Positions 17,904-25,927 of a DNA stretch of 61,658 nucleotides are shown here, one piece after another. A program made the translations under genes and the position numbers. Every line of letters starts with the position of its first letter. Position 1 is the first letter of the stretch. The stretch is from Chloroflexota bacterium (GTDB lineage: Bacteria > Chloroflexota > Anaerolineae > UBA4142): NCBI GenBank assembly GCA_016219275.1, contig JACRBM010000050.1:1-61658 (forward strand). Direction: 5' to 3'. The notes under the pieces were generated by a model. It saw only the letters and a list, made by a program, of their open reading frames with translations, did no database searches and was not told where the DNA came from.

Positions 17904-18839
17904 ATGACCAAGCGAAAAATAGTTTTCAGCGCGATGATGGCGCTGGTCTTTTTGTTGTCCGCGCGCGCCGATGCATTCGCGCAAGACCCCAACCGTCTCA
18001 CATCGCTCAATATCTCCATTTGGCCCGAGTACGACCGCCCGACCGTGCTCGTGATCCTGAACGGCGTCTTTGCGGATAAAGGCACCCTGCCCCGCGAAGT
18101 CTCGGTGCTCGTCCCGGCGAAAGCCGAAGTGATCGTGACCACCTACGTTAATCCCGACGGCAGACAAGCGCCGGAACAAGTTTCGCGCAGCACTGATCTG
18201 GGTGATGGCTTCAAGCGCGTCACGTTTACGGTAGCGACCGCGGAATACTGGGTCGAGTACTATGACGATTTGTTGCGCGGTACGCCGGACAAGACGATGG
18301 ATTTTGCGCTCAAACTGGGTGCGCCCGCCGACCAAGTTGTGTTGGAAATTCAACAGCCCGCGCGCGCGACCAACTTCACTTCGACTCCGCCGACACAACT
18401 AACGCGCGTGGACCCCACCGATGGCTTGTCGTACTATGGCGCGCAGTTCGCGAACCTTGCCGCCGGGCAAAGCGTTAACGCGCAGATCAAATACACGCGG
18501 GCGGAAACTCGCTTGACCAAAGACATGCTCGCGGCAGCGCCGTCAGCGAGTAGCCCGGCGACCGCCGCGCCGCAACAACCCAGCGTTTGGCAAAACGCGT
18601 TTCTGGTTGCCGCCGCTGTCGTCCTGGGCTTGGTCGCGGTGTTCGGTGTTTTCATTTTGCGCCAGCGCCAAACCGCGCCGAATGCCGCGCGTCAAGCATC
18701 GCGGGTTCCGTCCAAAAAAGGGCGTCGCCCGCAACCGGCGAATGGAACCGCCGCCGCATTTTGTACCCAGTGCGGGCGCGCGTTGCGCGCGGAAGATAAT
18801 TTCTGCCCGCGCTGTGGAAATAAACGTCGGAGCGTATGA
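17904..18839 (+). CDS. Secreted/membrane protein with C-terminal zinc ribbon
   Basis: The ATG at 17904 starts a signal peptide (KRKIVFSAMMALVFLLSARADAFA) followed by a beta-rich extracytoplasmic domain of about 190 residues. A Pro/Ala-rich linker and one transmembrane helix (NAFLVAAAVVLGLVAVFGVFIL) follow. A cytoplasmic tail ends in a double-CxxC zinc ribbon (FCTQCGRALRAEDNFCPRCGNKR). The upstream frame to 17862 is less likely. Its stop overlaps the kinase start by four bases (ATGA), so the two are co-translated. It could be the sensing partner of the kinase; the family is unnamed to me. Confidence 0.75.
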   Translation: MTKRKIVFSAMMALVFLLSARADAFAQDPNRLTSLNISIWPEYDRPTVLVILNGVFADKGTLPREVSVLVPAKAEVIVTTYVNPDGRQAPEQVSRSTDLGDGFKRVTFTVATAEYWVEYYDDLLRGTPDKTMDFALKLGAPADQVVLEIQQPARATNFTSTPPTQLTRVDPTDGLSYYGAQFANLAAGQSVNAQIKYTRAETRLTKDMLAAAPSASSPATAAPQQPSVWQNAFLVAAAVVLGLVAVFGVFILRQRQTAPNAARQASRVPSKKGRRPQPANGTAAAFCTQCGRALRAEDNFCPRCGNKRRSV

Positions 18840-19720
18840 GCGTTTTTCCGCAAGCCAAGCCGCGCGCCGAGCAGTTACTCTCGCAACGCGTCGGCGTGCT
18901 CAAGCAACTCATCCCGTTGCTGATCGTCGCCATCGTCATGTTCTACGAAATCACGTCGCATCTCATTTTTGAGACGCAGTCGCATCCCTTGATGGTGGCG
19001 TTCGAGATGATCGTGTTTGGCATTGGCGGACCGGCGTTCACCTGGGTCGTGTTGAACTGGGTCGCGCGCGAGATCGCGAAACGCGAGCGCGCCGAAGGCG
19101 AAGCGGATGCGAGCAACGCGATGATGCAAGAGATGCATCATCGCATCAAGAACAATTTGCAAACCGTCGCCGATTTGCTCTCGCTCGAAATGTCGCGCAA
19201 CCCGCGCCCCGAAGTCCAGGAAAGTTTGCGCGACTCGATCACACGCATCAAAAGCATCGCGGCATCGCACCAAATGCTCTCGCTCGAAAGCGTAGGCGCA
19301 ACGGACATCACCGCGCTCGCACAACTCATCGGCGACCAGGCGCGGCGCAGTATGGTGCGTCCCAATCAACACATTACCGTGAACGTGCAAGGTCCCAGCA
19401 TCTTGCTCAATTCGAAACAGGCGACCGCGTTCTCGCTGGTGCTGAACGAACTGGTTTGCAACGCGATGGAACACGGCTTGCGCGACCGCACCGCGGGTCA
19501 CATCGAAATCGAACTCGATTGGGATGGCGATGAAATTCTTCTGCGCGTGCAGGACGACGGCGCCGGCTTGCCGGAGGAATTCGATTTGGCAACCTCGCGC
19601 GGGCTGGGTCTGCAAATCGCGCGCACGCTCGTCGAAAAAGATTTGCGCGGCAGAATGGGCATTGCCAACGGCGAAGGTTGTACGACCGCGTGGGTCCGCA
19701 TCCAACGCGGCGGCGCGTAG
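18836..19720 (+). CDS. Membrane sensor histidine kinase, HisKA_2 type
   Basis: Two transmembrane helices (LIPLLIVAIVMFYEITSHLIF and VAFEMIVFGIGGPAFTWVVL) are followed by the phospho-acceptor box QEMHHRIKNNLQTVADLLSLE, characteristic of HisKA_2 kinases. The ATPase domain has the N box LNELVCNAMEHGL and the G boxes DDGAGLP and GLGLQIA. There is almost no extracytoplasmic loop, so input probably comes from the membrane or from the zinc-ribbon partner. This kinase type often pairs with ANTAR regulators such as the next gene. Confidence 0.9.
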   Translation: MSVFPQAKPRAEQLLSQRVGVLKQLIPLLIVAIVMFYEITSHLIFETQSHPLMVAFEMIVFGIGGPAFTWVVLNWVAREIAKRERAEGEADASNAMMQEMHHRIKNNLQTVADLLSLEMSRNPRPEVQESLRDSITRIKSIAASHQMLSLESVGATDITALAQLIGDQARRSMVRPNQHITVNVQGPSILLNSKQATAFSLVLNELVCNAMEHGLRDRTAGHIEIELDWDGDEILLRVQDDGAGLPEEFDLATSRGLGLQIARTLVEKDLRGRMGIANGEGCTTAWVRIQRGGA

Positions 19721-19748
19721 CACATACTTTAGTTGATACGAGGTGAAT

Positions 19749-20327
19749 ATGGAACCGCTCCGCATTTTGATTGCCGACGACGAAAGTCTGCGTGTGATGA
19801 GTCTCAAGGGTCAATTGGAATCGTTGGGACACAAGGTCATCGGCGAAGCCGGCAACGGCAAAGAAGCCGTTCATCTGGCGAACGAACTCAAGCCCGATCT
19901 CGCGATTCTCGACATCAAGATGCCTGAAATGGATGGCATCGAAGCCGCCGAGACGATCACGCGCGAACGCCCGATCCCGATCATCTTGCTCACCGCGTAT
20001 AGCGAGCAAGAACTCGCCGAGCGCGCCGCTAGCGCGAACGTCGCGGCGTACTTGATGAAGCCGATCTCGGAGAACGATCTGTTGCCCGCGATTGCGCTCG
20101 CCGTGTCGCGTTTCAAGGAATTCCAATCCTTGCACCGCGAGGTGGACGATCTGCGCGACGCGCTCGAAACGCGCAAACTCGTCGAGCGCGCCAAGGGTAT
20201 CTTGATGCGCCGACTGAATCTCACCGAAGAAGAAGCGTTCCGCCGGATGCAACGCCGCAGTCAAAACGAAAACAAGAAACTCGGCGAAATCGCGCAAGCG
20301 ATTATCACTGCAGACGGAATGTTGTAG
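19749..20327 (+). CDS. Response regulator with ANTAR RNA-binding output domain
   Basis: The receiver domain has IADDE and the phospho-Asp in LAILDIKMPEMDG, plus TAYSE and the Lys in YLMKPI. The C-terminus is an ANTAR three-helix unit (VERAKGILMRRLNLTEEEAFRRMQRRSQNENKKLGEIAQAII), which binds paired RNA hairpins and prevents termination. The start is the ATG at 19749 with GAGGTG five bases upstream; a GTG at 19743 is less likely. It follows the kinase by 28 bp. The RNA targets are not identified here. Confidence 0.92.
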   Translation: MEPLRILIADDESLRVMSLKGQLESLGHKVIGEAGNGKEAVHLANELKPDLAILDIKMPEMDGIEAAETITRERPIPIILLTAYSEQELAERAASANVAAYLMKPISENDLLPAIALAVSRFKEFQSLHREVDDLRDALETRKLVERAKGILMRRLNLTEEEAFRRMQRRSQNENKKLGEIAQAIITADGML

Positions 20328-20400
20328 GAATTTTCGATTTTCGATTTTCGATTTGTGGTCGCGGCATTCTCGGCAATTTGAAATCGAAAATCCAAAATTC
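20328..20400. repeat. Snap-back spacer, word TTTTCGAT
   Basis: TTTTCGATTTTCGATTTTCG, a loop of about 28 bases, then AAATCGAAAATCCAAAATTC. It lies between the ANTAR regulator and the V4R gene. Confidence 0.8.
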
Positions 20401-20416
20401 CCCCGGGGGCAATGTT

Positions 20417-20878
20417 GTGCTCGACGAAGATCAGGTCATTCAACTCATACGCGATGAATCGGTCTTGATTGATCGCGGCATTATTGGCGAACTGTACGAG
20501 ACGGGTCTCAAGTTTTTGGGCATCGGGATTGGCGGTATTTTGTACACCGCCGGCAAAAAAGGCGGCGCGCGCGGCGCGCAGATGTTGAGCCAGCGTCTCA
20601 CCATCCACGGCGAAGACCTGCTCGTCGCCGCGCTTCTCGCGTTCACCCAGGCGCATTGGGGCGTCGGCACGCTCGTGCGCGAGAACGGCAAAACGTGTAT
20701 CGAAGTCCGCGACTCAGTGCTCGCGGCTTCCGTCCCGCGTCAAAAGAAACCGATCTGTCATCCGCTCGCCGGCTACATCGCCGGGTTTTGGGAAGAGGCG
20801 TGGCACAAATCCGCCAAGGTCAAAGAAACCCATTGCATCGCCGTCGGCGATCCATGTTGTGTGTTCGAGATCGAGTGA
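20417..20878 (+). CDS. V4R (4-vinyl reductase) domain protein
   Basis: V4R domains bind small hydrophobic or tetrapyrrole-like ligands and often serve as sensors. The conserved C-terminal signature is present: CHPLAGYIAGFWEEAW and KETHCIAVGDPCCVFEI. The open frame begins at a TTG inside the repeat; I prefer the GTG at 20417 (VLDEDQVIQLIRDESVLI). About 154 residues is normal for a stand-alone V4R. Being last in the kinase/ANTAR operon, it may supply a ligand signal to the pathway. Confidence 0.85.
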   Translation: MLDEDQVIQLIRDESVLIDRGIIGELYETGLKFLGIGIGGILYTAGKKGGARGAQMLSQRLTIHGEDLLVAALLAFTQAHWGVGTLVRENGKTCIEVRDSVLAASVPRQKKPICHPLAGYIAGFWEEAWHKSAKVKETHCIAVGDPCCVFEIE

Positions 20879-20902
20879 CCTGGCACGATTGAACATAAAG
20901 AA

Positions 20903-20936
20903 AACCTCGGTTGATGAGTCATCATCAACCGAGGTT
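20903..20936 (+). terminator. Terminator hairpin after the V4R gene
   Basis: AACCTCGGTTGATGA, a four-base loop, then the perfect complement TCATCAACCGAGGTT, followed by TTCCATTTT. It lies 24 bp after the stop codon. Confidence 0.8.
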
Positions 20937-20976
20937 TCCATTTTGCAGGCAGGAGTTTGGTGGAGGGTCCGCCAGA

Positions 20977-21006
20977 AACCAGGTTTCTTTAAGAAACCGG
21001 TTTTTT
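20977..21006. terminator. Second hairpin between convergent genes
   Basis: AACCAGGTTTCT, a three-base loop, AGAAACCGGTT and a T-run. The cytochrome gene converges from the other side, so it can serve both strands. Confidence 0.65.
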
Positions 21007-21058
21007 GCGCCAGCCAGAGGTTTCTATTTTGCCATCGGCAATTTGCGATCCGCGATCT

Positions 21059-22993
21059 CTACGACGGTAGATGACACGCCTTGCACGTATCGTCCGCGCG
21101 TCCTGCGTGGTCCGCCGGGGGCTTGGGTCCCACACCGGCTTGATGGCACGCCAAGCAAATGACGCGCCCCGCGTGATCGGCAGGTTGTTTCTTGATGCCG
21201 CCTGCCGCCGGTTGCGCTGATTGGGACGCGGATGGTGTCGCGGTCGCATCCCCAGGTCCGGCAGCTTTATGACAGGTCAAGCAATTGTTGTTGGTGAAGC
21301 CAAAATCCTTGTGGAACTGTGTGATCTGTGGAATGCTGGCAGTCCCAGTCCCGTGACATCCCAGGCATTGCGTCCGCCCCGCGGTACTGTGCGGAATTTT
21401 TGGTGGACCGCCCGACGCCGCGCCGGGCACAGGAGTTGTTACCGCAACGGCTACCGCGGGCTTGTGGCAACCCAGGCAAGTCGAATTCGGACGATTGGTG
21501 TGATCCACCGGATAGGGAAACGCCAGAGCATTCGGCGCGTGACAAATTTGACAATCCGGATTCCCACCAACCGGATGCGGAACCGTTCGCGGCGTCGAGC
21601 CAGGCGCAGAGACCGGGCGAATCGGCGCTTTGACGATTTCGGCGAGCTTGGGCGCGTTCAGACCGGCAAACTTCCATTCGATACCGTGACACGCGCTATT
21701 CGAACAGAAGGACGTGTTGTCTTTGCCGCCGGCGTTGTTCGTATCGTGACACACCTGGCATGAGGTGTTGAATTGCGTACGATGCTCGGCGAGCCAGGTC
21801 GTCGTCTTGTGCGATGGCGGTTCATCCGTGCGCGAGAGAGACAAAAGCGCCGCGCCGCCATTAGCCGTCGTCACTTCGGGAATCGCATGACAGACATTGC
21901 ATTCGAGTCGAATGGATTCTTTGCGGTCGGGCGTAAAGTGTTTGCCGTCGTGACAGCGAAAACAGCCGGGCCAATCCTTGTGTCCGACGTTATCTGGATG
22001 CGTCGTCCAGTCCAGTTCTTGATCGCGATAATAAATCTTCGGATACAAGTCCTGGAGATACTTGATGGTTTTCTGAATCGTCGCATTGTTCCGCGTATAG
22101 TAGGCGGAATAATTCTGTTTGTAGAATTGATCGAGATTGCCAATCGCTTGCTTGGCTTCGGCGTCAGTTTTATAGTGCGGGGTCAGGACTTCGATGCCCT
22201 TTTTCTTGATTTCCGGAATCGCTTCGTCAACGAGTTTGTTCTGCAATGCCGCATCCACCGCTTGATCCGGCGACATGAATGTGTGCGAAACGCGATTGTG
22301 GCAATCAATGCAATCCATTAGTCGCGTGGGCAAACCGGCGAGCTGACTAGCGGTCATGGTTTTTTCGATGTCGGTGTAGATCGTCTTGGTTCCATCCGCA
22401 TTCGTAACGGAAATCCAGGGAATCTCCTGTTGCAACTTGTCGGTGTACTTGAACTCGATGATATTTTCGATGTGCCAGTGGATGCCGCGTCCCAGCCCGG
22501 TGCGCGCGGAACCACCGCCCGTTTTCATCACGAGTGTCGTGGCGACCTGGGTATTCTTCTCGTTCGTCTGGTAATCCGCGAGCGTGATGACCTTGTCCCA
22601 GGAAAATTTTTCGGGCCAATGACATTTCTCGCACGATTCGCGCGCCGGCTGCAAACCCTTGGCGTGGATCGGATATTCATAATTGCCGGTCAAATACGCC
22701 CACACGAATTGGGCATCCACCGCTTTGCGCGTAAATGCCACGCCGATAAAGGTGCGTCCGATATGACATTCGGTGCATTGAACCCGCGCGTGAGGAGAGC
22801 GTTGATAGGAATCATAGTGCGGCGGCATCGTGTGGCACTGGGTGCCGCAAAAAGCGGCGCTGTTCGTATAATCCCACGCGTACGAAGCGCCCAGAAAGAG
22901 GATGAATAAAACGACGAGTGTAACAAACCCCAGGAACCACTGTCGAGGTTTGATCGAGCGAATCCCTTGCCAGAATTTGCGTAGGAAGGACAT
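21059..22993 (-). CDS. Multiheme cytochrome c with NapC/NirT-like membrane anchor
   Basis: One N-terminal transmembrane helix (WFLGFVTLVVLFILFLGASYAW) leads to a NapC/NirT-like region and then a long periplasmic heme chain, 644 residues in all. I count 12 CxxCH sites plus two variants: CGTQCH (CX3CH) at the first heme and CSNSACH (CX4CH) in the middle. That would make 14 hemes if all are filled. Pro/Ala-rich linkers separate the last five sites. The start at 22993 (MSFLRKFWQG) has GGAGG upstream. It likely carries electrons from the quinone pool to an outer acceptor or reductase; none is encoded next to it. No neighbouring cytochrome maturation genes are seen. Confidence 0.92.
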   Translation of the reverse strand: MSFLRKFWQGIRSIKPRQWFLGFVTLVVLFILFLGASYAWDYTNSAAFCGTQCHTMPPHYDSYQRSPHARVQCTECHIGRTFIGVAFTRKAVDAQFVWAYLTGNYEYPIHAKGLQPARESCEKCHWPEKFSWDKVITLADYQTNEKNTQVATTLVMKTGGGSARTGLGRGIHWHIENIIEFKYTDKLQQEIPWISVTNADGTKTIYTDIEKTMTASQLAGLPTRLMDCIDCHNRVSHTFMSPDQAVDAALQNKLVDEAIPEIKKKGIEVLTPHYKTDAEAKQAIGNLDQFYKQNYSAYYTRNNATIQKTIKYLQDLYPKIYYRDQELDWTTHPDNVGHKDWPGCFRCHDGKHFTPDRKESIRLECNVCHAIPEVTTANGGAALLSLSRTDEPPSHKTTTWLAEHRTQFNTSCQVCHDTNNAGGKDNTSFCSNSACHGIEWKFAGLNAPKLAEIVKAPIRPVSAPGSTPRTVPHPVGGNPDCQICHAPNALAFPYPVDHTNRPNSTCLGCHKPAVAVAVTTPVPGAASGGPPKIPHSTAGRTQCLGCHGTGTASIPQITQFHKDFGFTNNNCLTCHKAAGPGDATATPSASQSAQPAAGGIKKQPADHAGRVICLACHQAGVGPKPPADHAGRADDTCKACHLPS

Positions 22994-23108
22994 TGTTTCC
23001 CTCGCCTCCTTGAAAGAGAAATTAAAAAGCCAATCGTCGCTTACGTGTAACGTCGAAAGGCAATCCGTCACCTTCCGTAACGCATTTCAACAGCAGCTTC
23101 ACTGTCAA

Positions 23109-23127
23109 CGATAAGTCATGCTTATCG
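23109..23127. promoter_or_regulatory. Inverted repeat at the cytochrome transcription start
   Basis: CGATAAG, five bases, CTTATCG. It begins three bases past the -10, the same place as the longer palindrome at the fhs promoter. Confidence 0.5.
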
Positions 23128-23130
23128 CCG

Positions 23131-23163
23131 ATTATAAAGAAACTAGGTCAAAATAGGGTCAAA
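23131..23163 (-). promoter_or_regulatory. Cytochrome c promoter with tandem TTTGACC boxes
   Basis: On the minus strand TTTGACC occurs at 23157-23163 and at 23146-23152, 11 bp apart. After nine bases comes a consensus TATAAT (23131-23136). A leader of about 130 bases follows before the ATG at 22993. Confidence 0.75.
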
Positions 23164-23211
23164 TCTTTGTTCGAGTTACGTAAGAGCAACGACGCGCCAT
23201 TCGCGCTTTGA

Positions 23212-25356
23212 TTATTCGCTCTTCAACAACCGAGACGAGTTCACAAAGACCGCGACGTCGGGAAACGATTGCGCTGCCGCCGCCATCACCGGCGTCAACA
23301 CGCCGAGCGAGGCGAGCGACAAGCCCACAACGTTGAACAACAAACCGAACGCGATGTTTTGTTGAATCGTGCGAAACGTCCGGCGCGCCAATCGAATCGC
23401 GACGGGGATGTGCGCCCAGTCATCCGTCATCAGCGCGACGTGCGCCGCGTCCATCGCGACGTCGGTTCCCGCCACGCCCATCGCGATGCCGACATCCGCT
23501 TGCGCGAGCGCGGGCGCATCGTTGATTCCATCGCCGATCATCGCGACGCGATGTCCGGCAGATTGGAGTTCGCGCACGAACGCGATTTTGTCTTCGGGCA
23601 ACATCTCGGCGCGATACTCGACCCCCAGTTGTTGCGCGAGCGCCGCCGCGACGCGCGCATTATCGCCGGTGAGCAAGATCATCCGGTGAATGCCGATGCG
23701 CCGGAGTTCCTCCATCGCTTGCGGCGCCTCTTCGCGCACCACATCCGCCACCGCGATCAAACCGCTGACGTGATGATTGTCGGACAGAACCATCACCGTC
23801 TTGCCGGCGCGTTCCAATTCGTCCGCGCGTTGCGCGAGCGCGTCGTCGAGCGCGATCCCCTGCTCATCCATGAGTCGGCGATTGCCAAACGTAATCGCGT
23901 GACTGTTCCAGCGCGCAACGACACCTTGCCCCGCCATCACCTCGAACGATTCGGGCGATTCAATCGCGATGCCGCGCGCGTTCGCCTCGTCCAAAATCGC
24001 GGACGCGAGCGGATGCTCGGAGAATTTTTCCGCGCTCGCGGCAAGCCGGAGAATTTTCGATTTCTGAATTTCGATTTTCGATTTATCCAAATCCGCGATC
24101 TGCCATCTGCCCTCTGCCATCTCCACGTCGGTAACTTTCGGTCGTCCAAACGTCAACGTGCCGGTCTTGTCCATCACCAACGTGTCCACACGCGCCAACG
24201 CTTCGAGATACAAACCACCTTTGATGAGAATGCCGCGACTCGCCGCGCGACCGACGCCCGCAACGACGGCAAGCGGAGTCGCCAACGCAATCGCGCACGG
24301 ACACGCGACGAGAAGGACGGCAATCGCGTTTACCGGATTGCGCGTGATGAGAAAAGTAAGGAACGCAACGCCAAGGACGACGGGCAAATAAATCATGCTG
24401 TATCGGTCGGCGAATTTTTGGACTGGCGCTTTGGCGGCTTCGGCTTCTTCGACCAAGCGAACGATCTTGCCGAGCATCGAATCGCGCCCGACGCGCGTCA
24501 CGCGCACCTGGAGCGCGCCGCGTTGATTGATACTCGCGGCGTACACGCCATCCCCGGCGCGCTTGTCCACCGGCAACGATTCGCCGGTGATGGGCGATTG
24601 GTCCACCGCGCTCGCACCGACAATCACTTGCCCGTCCGCCGGCAAACGTTCGCCCGGTCGCACGACGATCACATCGCCGACGGTTAACGCTTCAATCGGC
24701 ATTTCGATTTCCGCGCCGTCGCGCAACACGCGCGCGGTCTTTGGCGCGAGCGCGACCAAGTGTCGAATCGCCGCACGCGATTTTTCGGTCGTGAAGTGTT
24801 CGAGGAAATGCGCGACGCTCATAAAGAACACGATGAGCGCGGCGGAGAGAAATTCCCCGATCACGCACGCCGCGCCAATCGCGATGCTCATCAACAAATC
24901 CGCGTTGATCTGCCGCGCGCGGACACCGGCGAGCGCACTGCGAAAAATCGGCAAACCGCCGACGAGTACCGCCAGCCCGAACACCGGCGTGGGAATCTGT
25001 TCGACAATGCGATTGAACAGACCCAGCCGCTCGACCAGCAAACTCGCGAGCGCCAACACCGCGACGACCGCGACAAACGCAAAGCGCGCCGCGCCGGCAA
25101 GTTCGCCGATCTTTTGTCGCGCCTCGACCTGCCGCGTCGCATTCGGCGACTCGACGCGATAACCCAGTTCCTCAATCGCGCGAACGAACGCGGCGGGTTC
25201 CGCACGCTCCGAATCGAACGAGACCACGCCGCGTTCCGCCGTCAAGAACACCTTGACCGAAGCAACGCCGGCAATCTTGCCGATGCGTTCTTCGACGTGC
25301 ACCGCACATTCCGCACAATCCATTCCGCGAATGGCTAGTTCCACTGTTTCTGTCAT
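23212..25356 (-). CDS. Heavy-metal P1B-type ATPase (Zn/Cd/Co exporter type)
   Basis: The pump has an N-terminal HMA domain with GMDCAEC (C14, C17), the membrane metal site CPCAIALATP, the phosphorylation site DKTGTLTFG, SEHPLASAI and the hinge GDGINDAPALAQADVGIAMG, in 714 residues. Linkage to a CadC-like repressor and the CPC-type membrane site fit divalent soft-metal export; copper cannot be excluded. Between KVTDVEMAEGRWQIAD and LRLAASAEKF, about 15 residues (DKSKIEIQKSKI) come from an inserted TCGATTTT repeat in the P/N-domain boundary. It follows arsR by 23 bp, forming one operon. Confidence 0.93.
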   Translation of the reverse strand: MTETVELAIRGMDCAECAVHVEERIGKIAGVASVKVFLTAERGVVSFDSERAEPAAFVRAIEELGYRVESPNATRQVEARQKIGELAGAARFAFVAVVAVLALASLLVERLGLFNRIVEQIPTPVFGLAVLVGGLPIFRSALAGVRARQINADLLMSIAIGAACVIGEFLSAALIVFFMSVAHFLEHFTTEKSRAAIRHLVALAPKTARVLRDGAEIEMPIEALTVGDVIVVRPGERLPADGQVIVGASAVDQSPITGESLPVDKRAGDGVYAASINQRGALQVRVTRVGRDSMLGKIVRLVEEAEAAKAPVQKFADRYSMIYLPVVLGVAFLTFLITRNPVNAIAVLLVACPCAIALATPLAVVAGVGRAASRGILIKGGLYLEALARVDTLVMDKTGTLTFGRPKVTDVEMAEGRWQIADLDKSKIEIQKSKILRLAASAEKFSEHPLASAILDEANARGIAIESPESFEVMAGQGVVARWNSHAITFGNRRLMDEQGIALDDALAQRADELERAGKTVMVLSDNHHVSGLIAVADVVREEAPQAMEELRRIGIHRMILLTGDNARVAAALAQQLGVEYRAEMLPEDKIAFVRELQSAGHRVAMIGDGINDAPALAQADVGIAMGVAGTDVAMDAAHVALMTDDWAHIPVAIRLARRTFRTIQQNIAFGLLFNVVGLSLASLGVLTPVMAAAAQSFPDVAVFVNSSRLLKSE
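24046..24122. repeat. Repeat words inserted in frame in the P-type ATPase gene
   Basis: TTTTCGATTTCTGAATTTCG and GATTTTCGATTT belong to the TCGATTTT family, followed by CTGCCATCTGCCCTCTGCCA. They encode Lys/Ile-rich filler between conserved ATPase motifs. Confidence 0.75.
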
Positions 25357-25379
25357 TGGCTAAATCCTCACGAAAAATT

Positions 25380-25745
25380 TCAAGGACGCGTGTGCTGGAG
25401 GTGATCGAGCACTTGCGTCAATAACTCGCTGGCATGTTCATCCTCGACAGTATAAAACGCCAGGCGTCCTTCTTTGCGATACTTGACCAGACCCAGGTGA
25501 CGAAGCACCCGCAGTTGATGCGATACCGCGGAGACCGTCATCTCTAACAGCGCGGCAAGGTCGCACACGCACAGCTCGGCTTGCGCCAACGCGGCGATGA
25601 TCCGCACGCGCGTCGGATCGCCCAGCGCGGCGAAGATTTCCGCGGCTTGCATGACGCGGTCTATTGCCGGCATGTGTTTGCCCGCGCGCTTGACCTGCGC
25701 GGTACTCACGTACAGCACGTCGCAGACATCGGCTCGTTTACGCAT
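25380..25745 (-). CDS. ArsR/SmtB-family metal-responsive repressor (CadC-like)
   Basis: The winged-helix core is AALGDPTRVRIIAALAQAELCVCDLAALLEMTVSAVSHQLRVLRHLGLVKYRKEGRLAFYTV. ELCVCDL carries the CxC of the alpha-3 metal site, an N-terminal Cys (ADVCDV) may complete it as in CadC, and DEHASELLTQVLDHLQH holds the alpha-5 type ligands. I use the ATG at 25745; a GTG two codons earlier is possible. A palindromic operator lies just upstream. It would repress itself and the ATPase until Cd, Zn or Pb binds. Confidence 0.92.
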   Translation of the reverse strand: MRKRADVCDVLYVSTAQVKRAGKHMPAIDRVMQAAEIFAALGDPTRVRIIAALAQAELCVCDLAALLEMTVSAVSHQLRVLRHLGLVKYRKEGRLAFYTVEDEHASELLTQVLDHLQHTRP

Positions 25746-25759
25746 CGTCACCTAGATAG

Positions 25760-25775
25760 TTGAATGATTGCTCAA
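25760..25775. promoter_or_regulatory. ArsR-family operator
   Basis: TTGAGCAATCATTCAA (minus strand) is an imperfect palindrome of the TGA-N-CA-N-TTCA type bound by ArsR/SmtB repressors. It lies between the -10 and the arsR start codon. Confidence 0.7.
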
Positions 25776-25783
25776 GTGTTTCT

Positions 25784-25812
25784 ACTATACCATTCCCGTT
25801 CAAACTTGTCAA
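25784..25812 (-). promoter_or_regulatory. arsR-ATPase promoter
   Basis: TTGACA (25807-25812), a 17-base spacer and TATAGT (25784-25789) make a near-consensus sigma-70 promoter. Confidence 0.8.
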
Positions 25813-25927
25813 TGCTCCCACCACGGATGTCGCGATGACAATCGGGGCTTGACTCTATGAAAATTGCCTCCAGTGCGCGATTGGAATATACTCGCAAGCA
25901 TTGAACAGTAAACCACAGCGAGGAACC

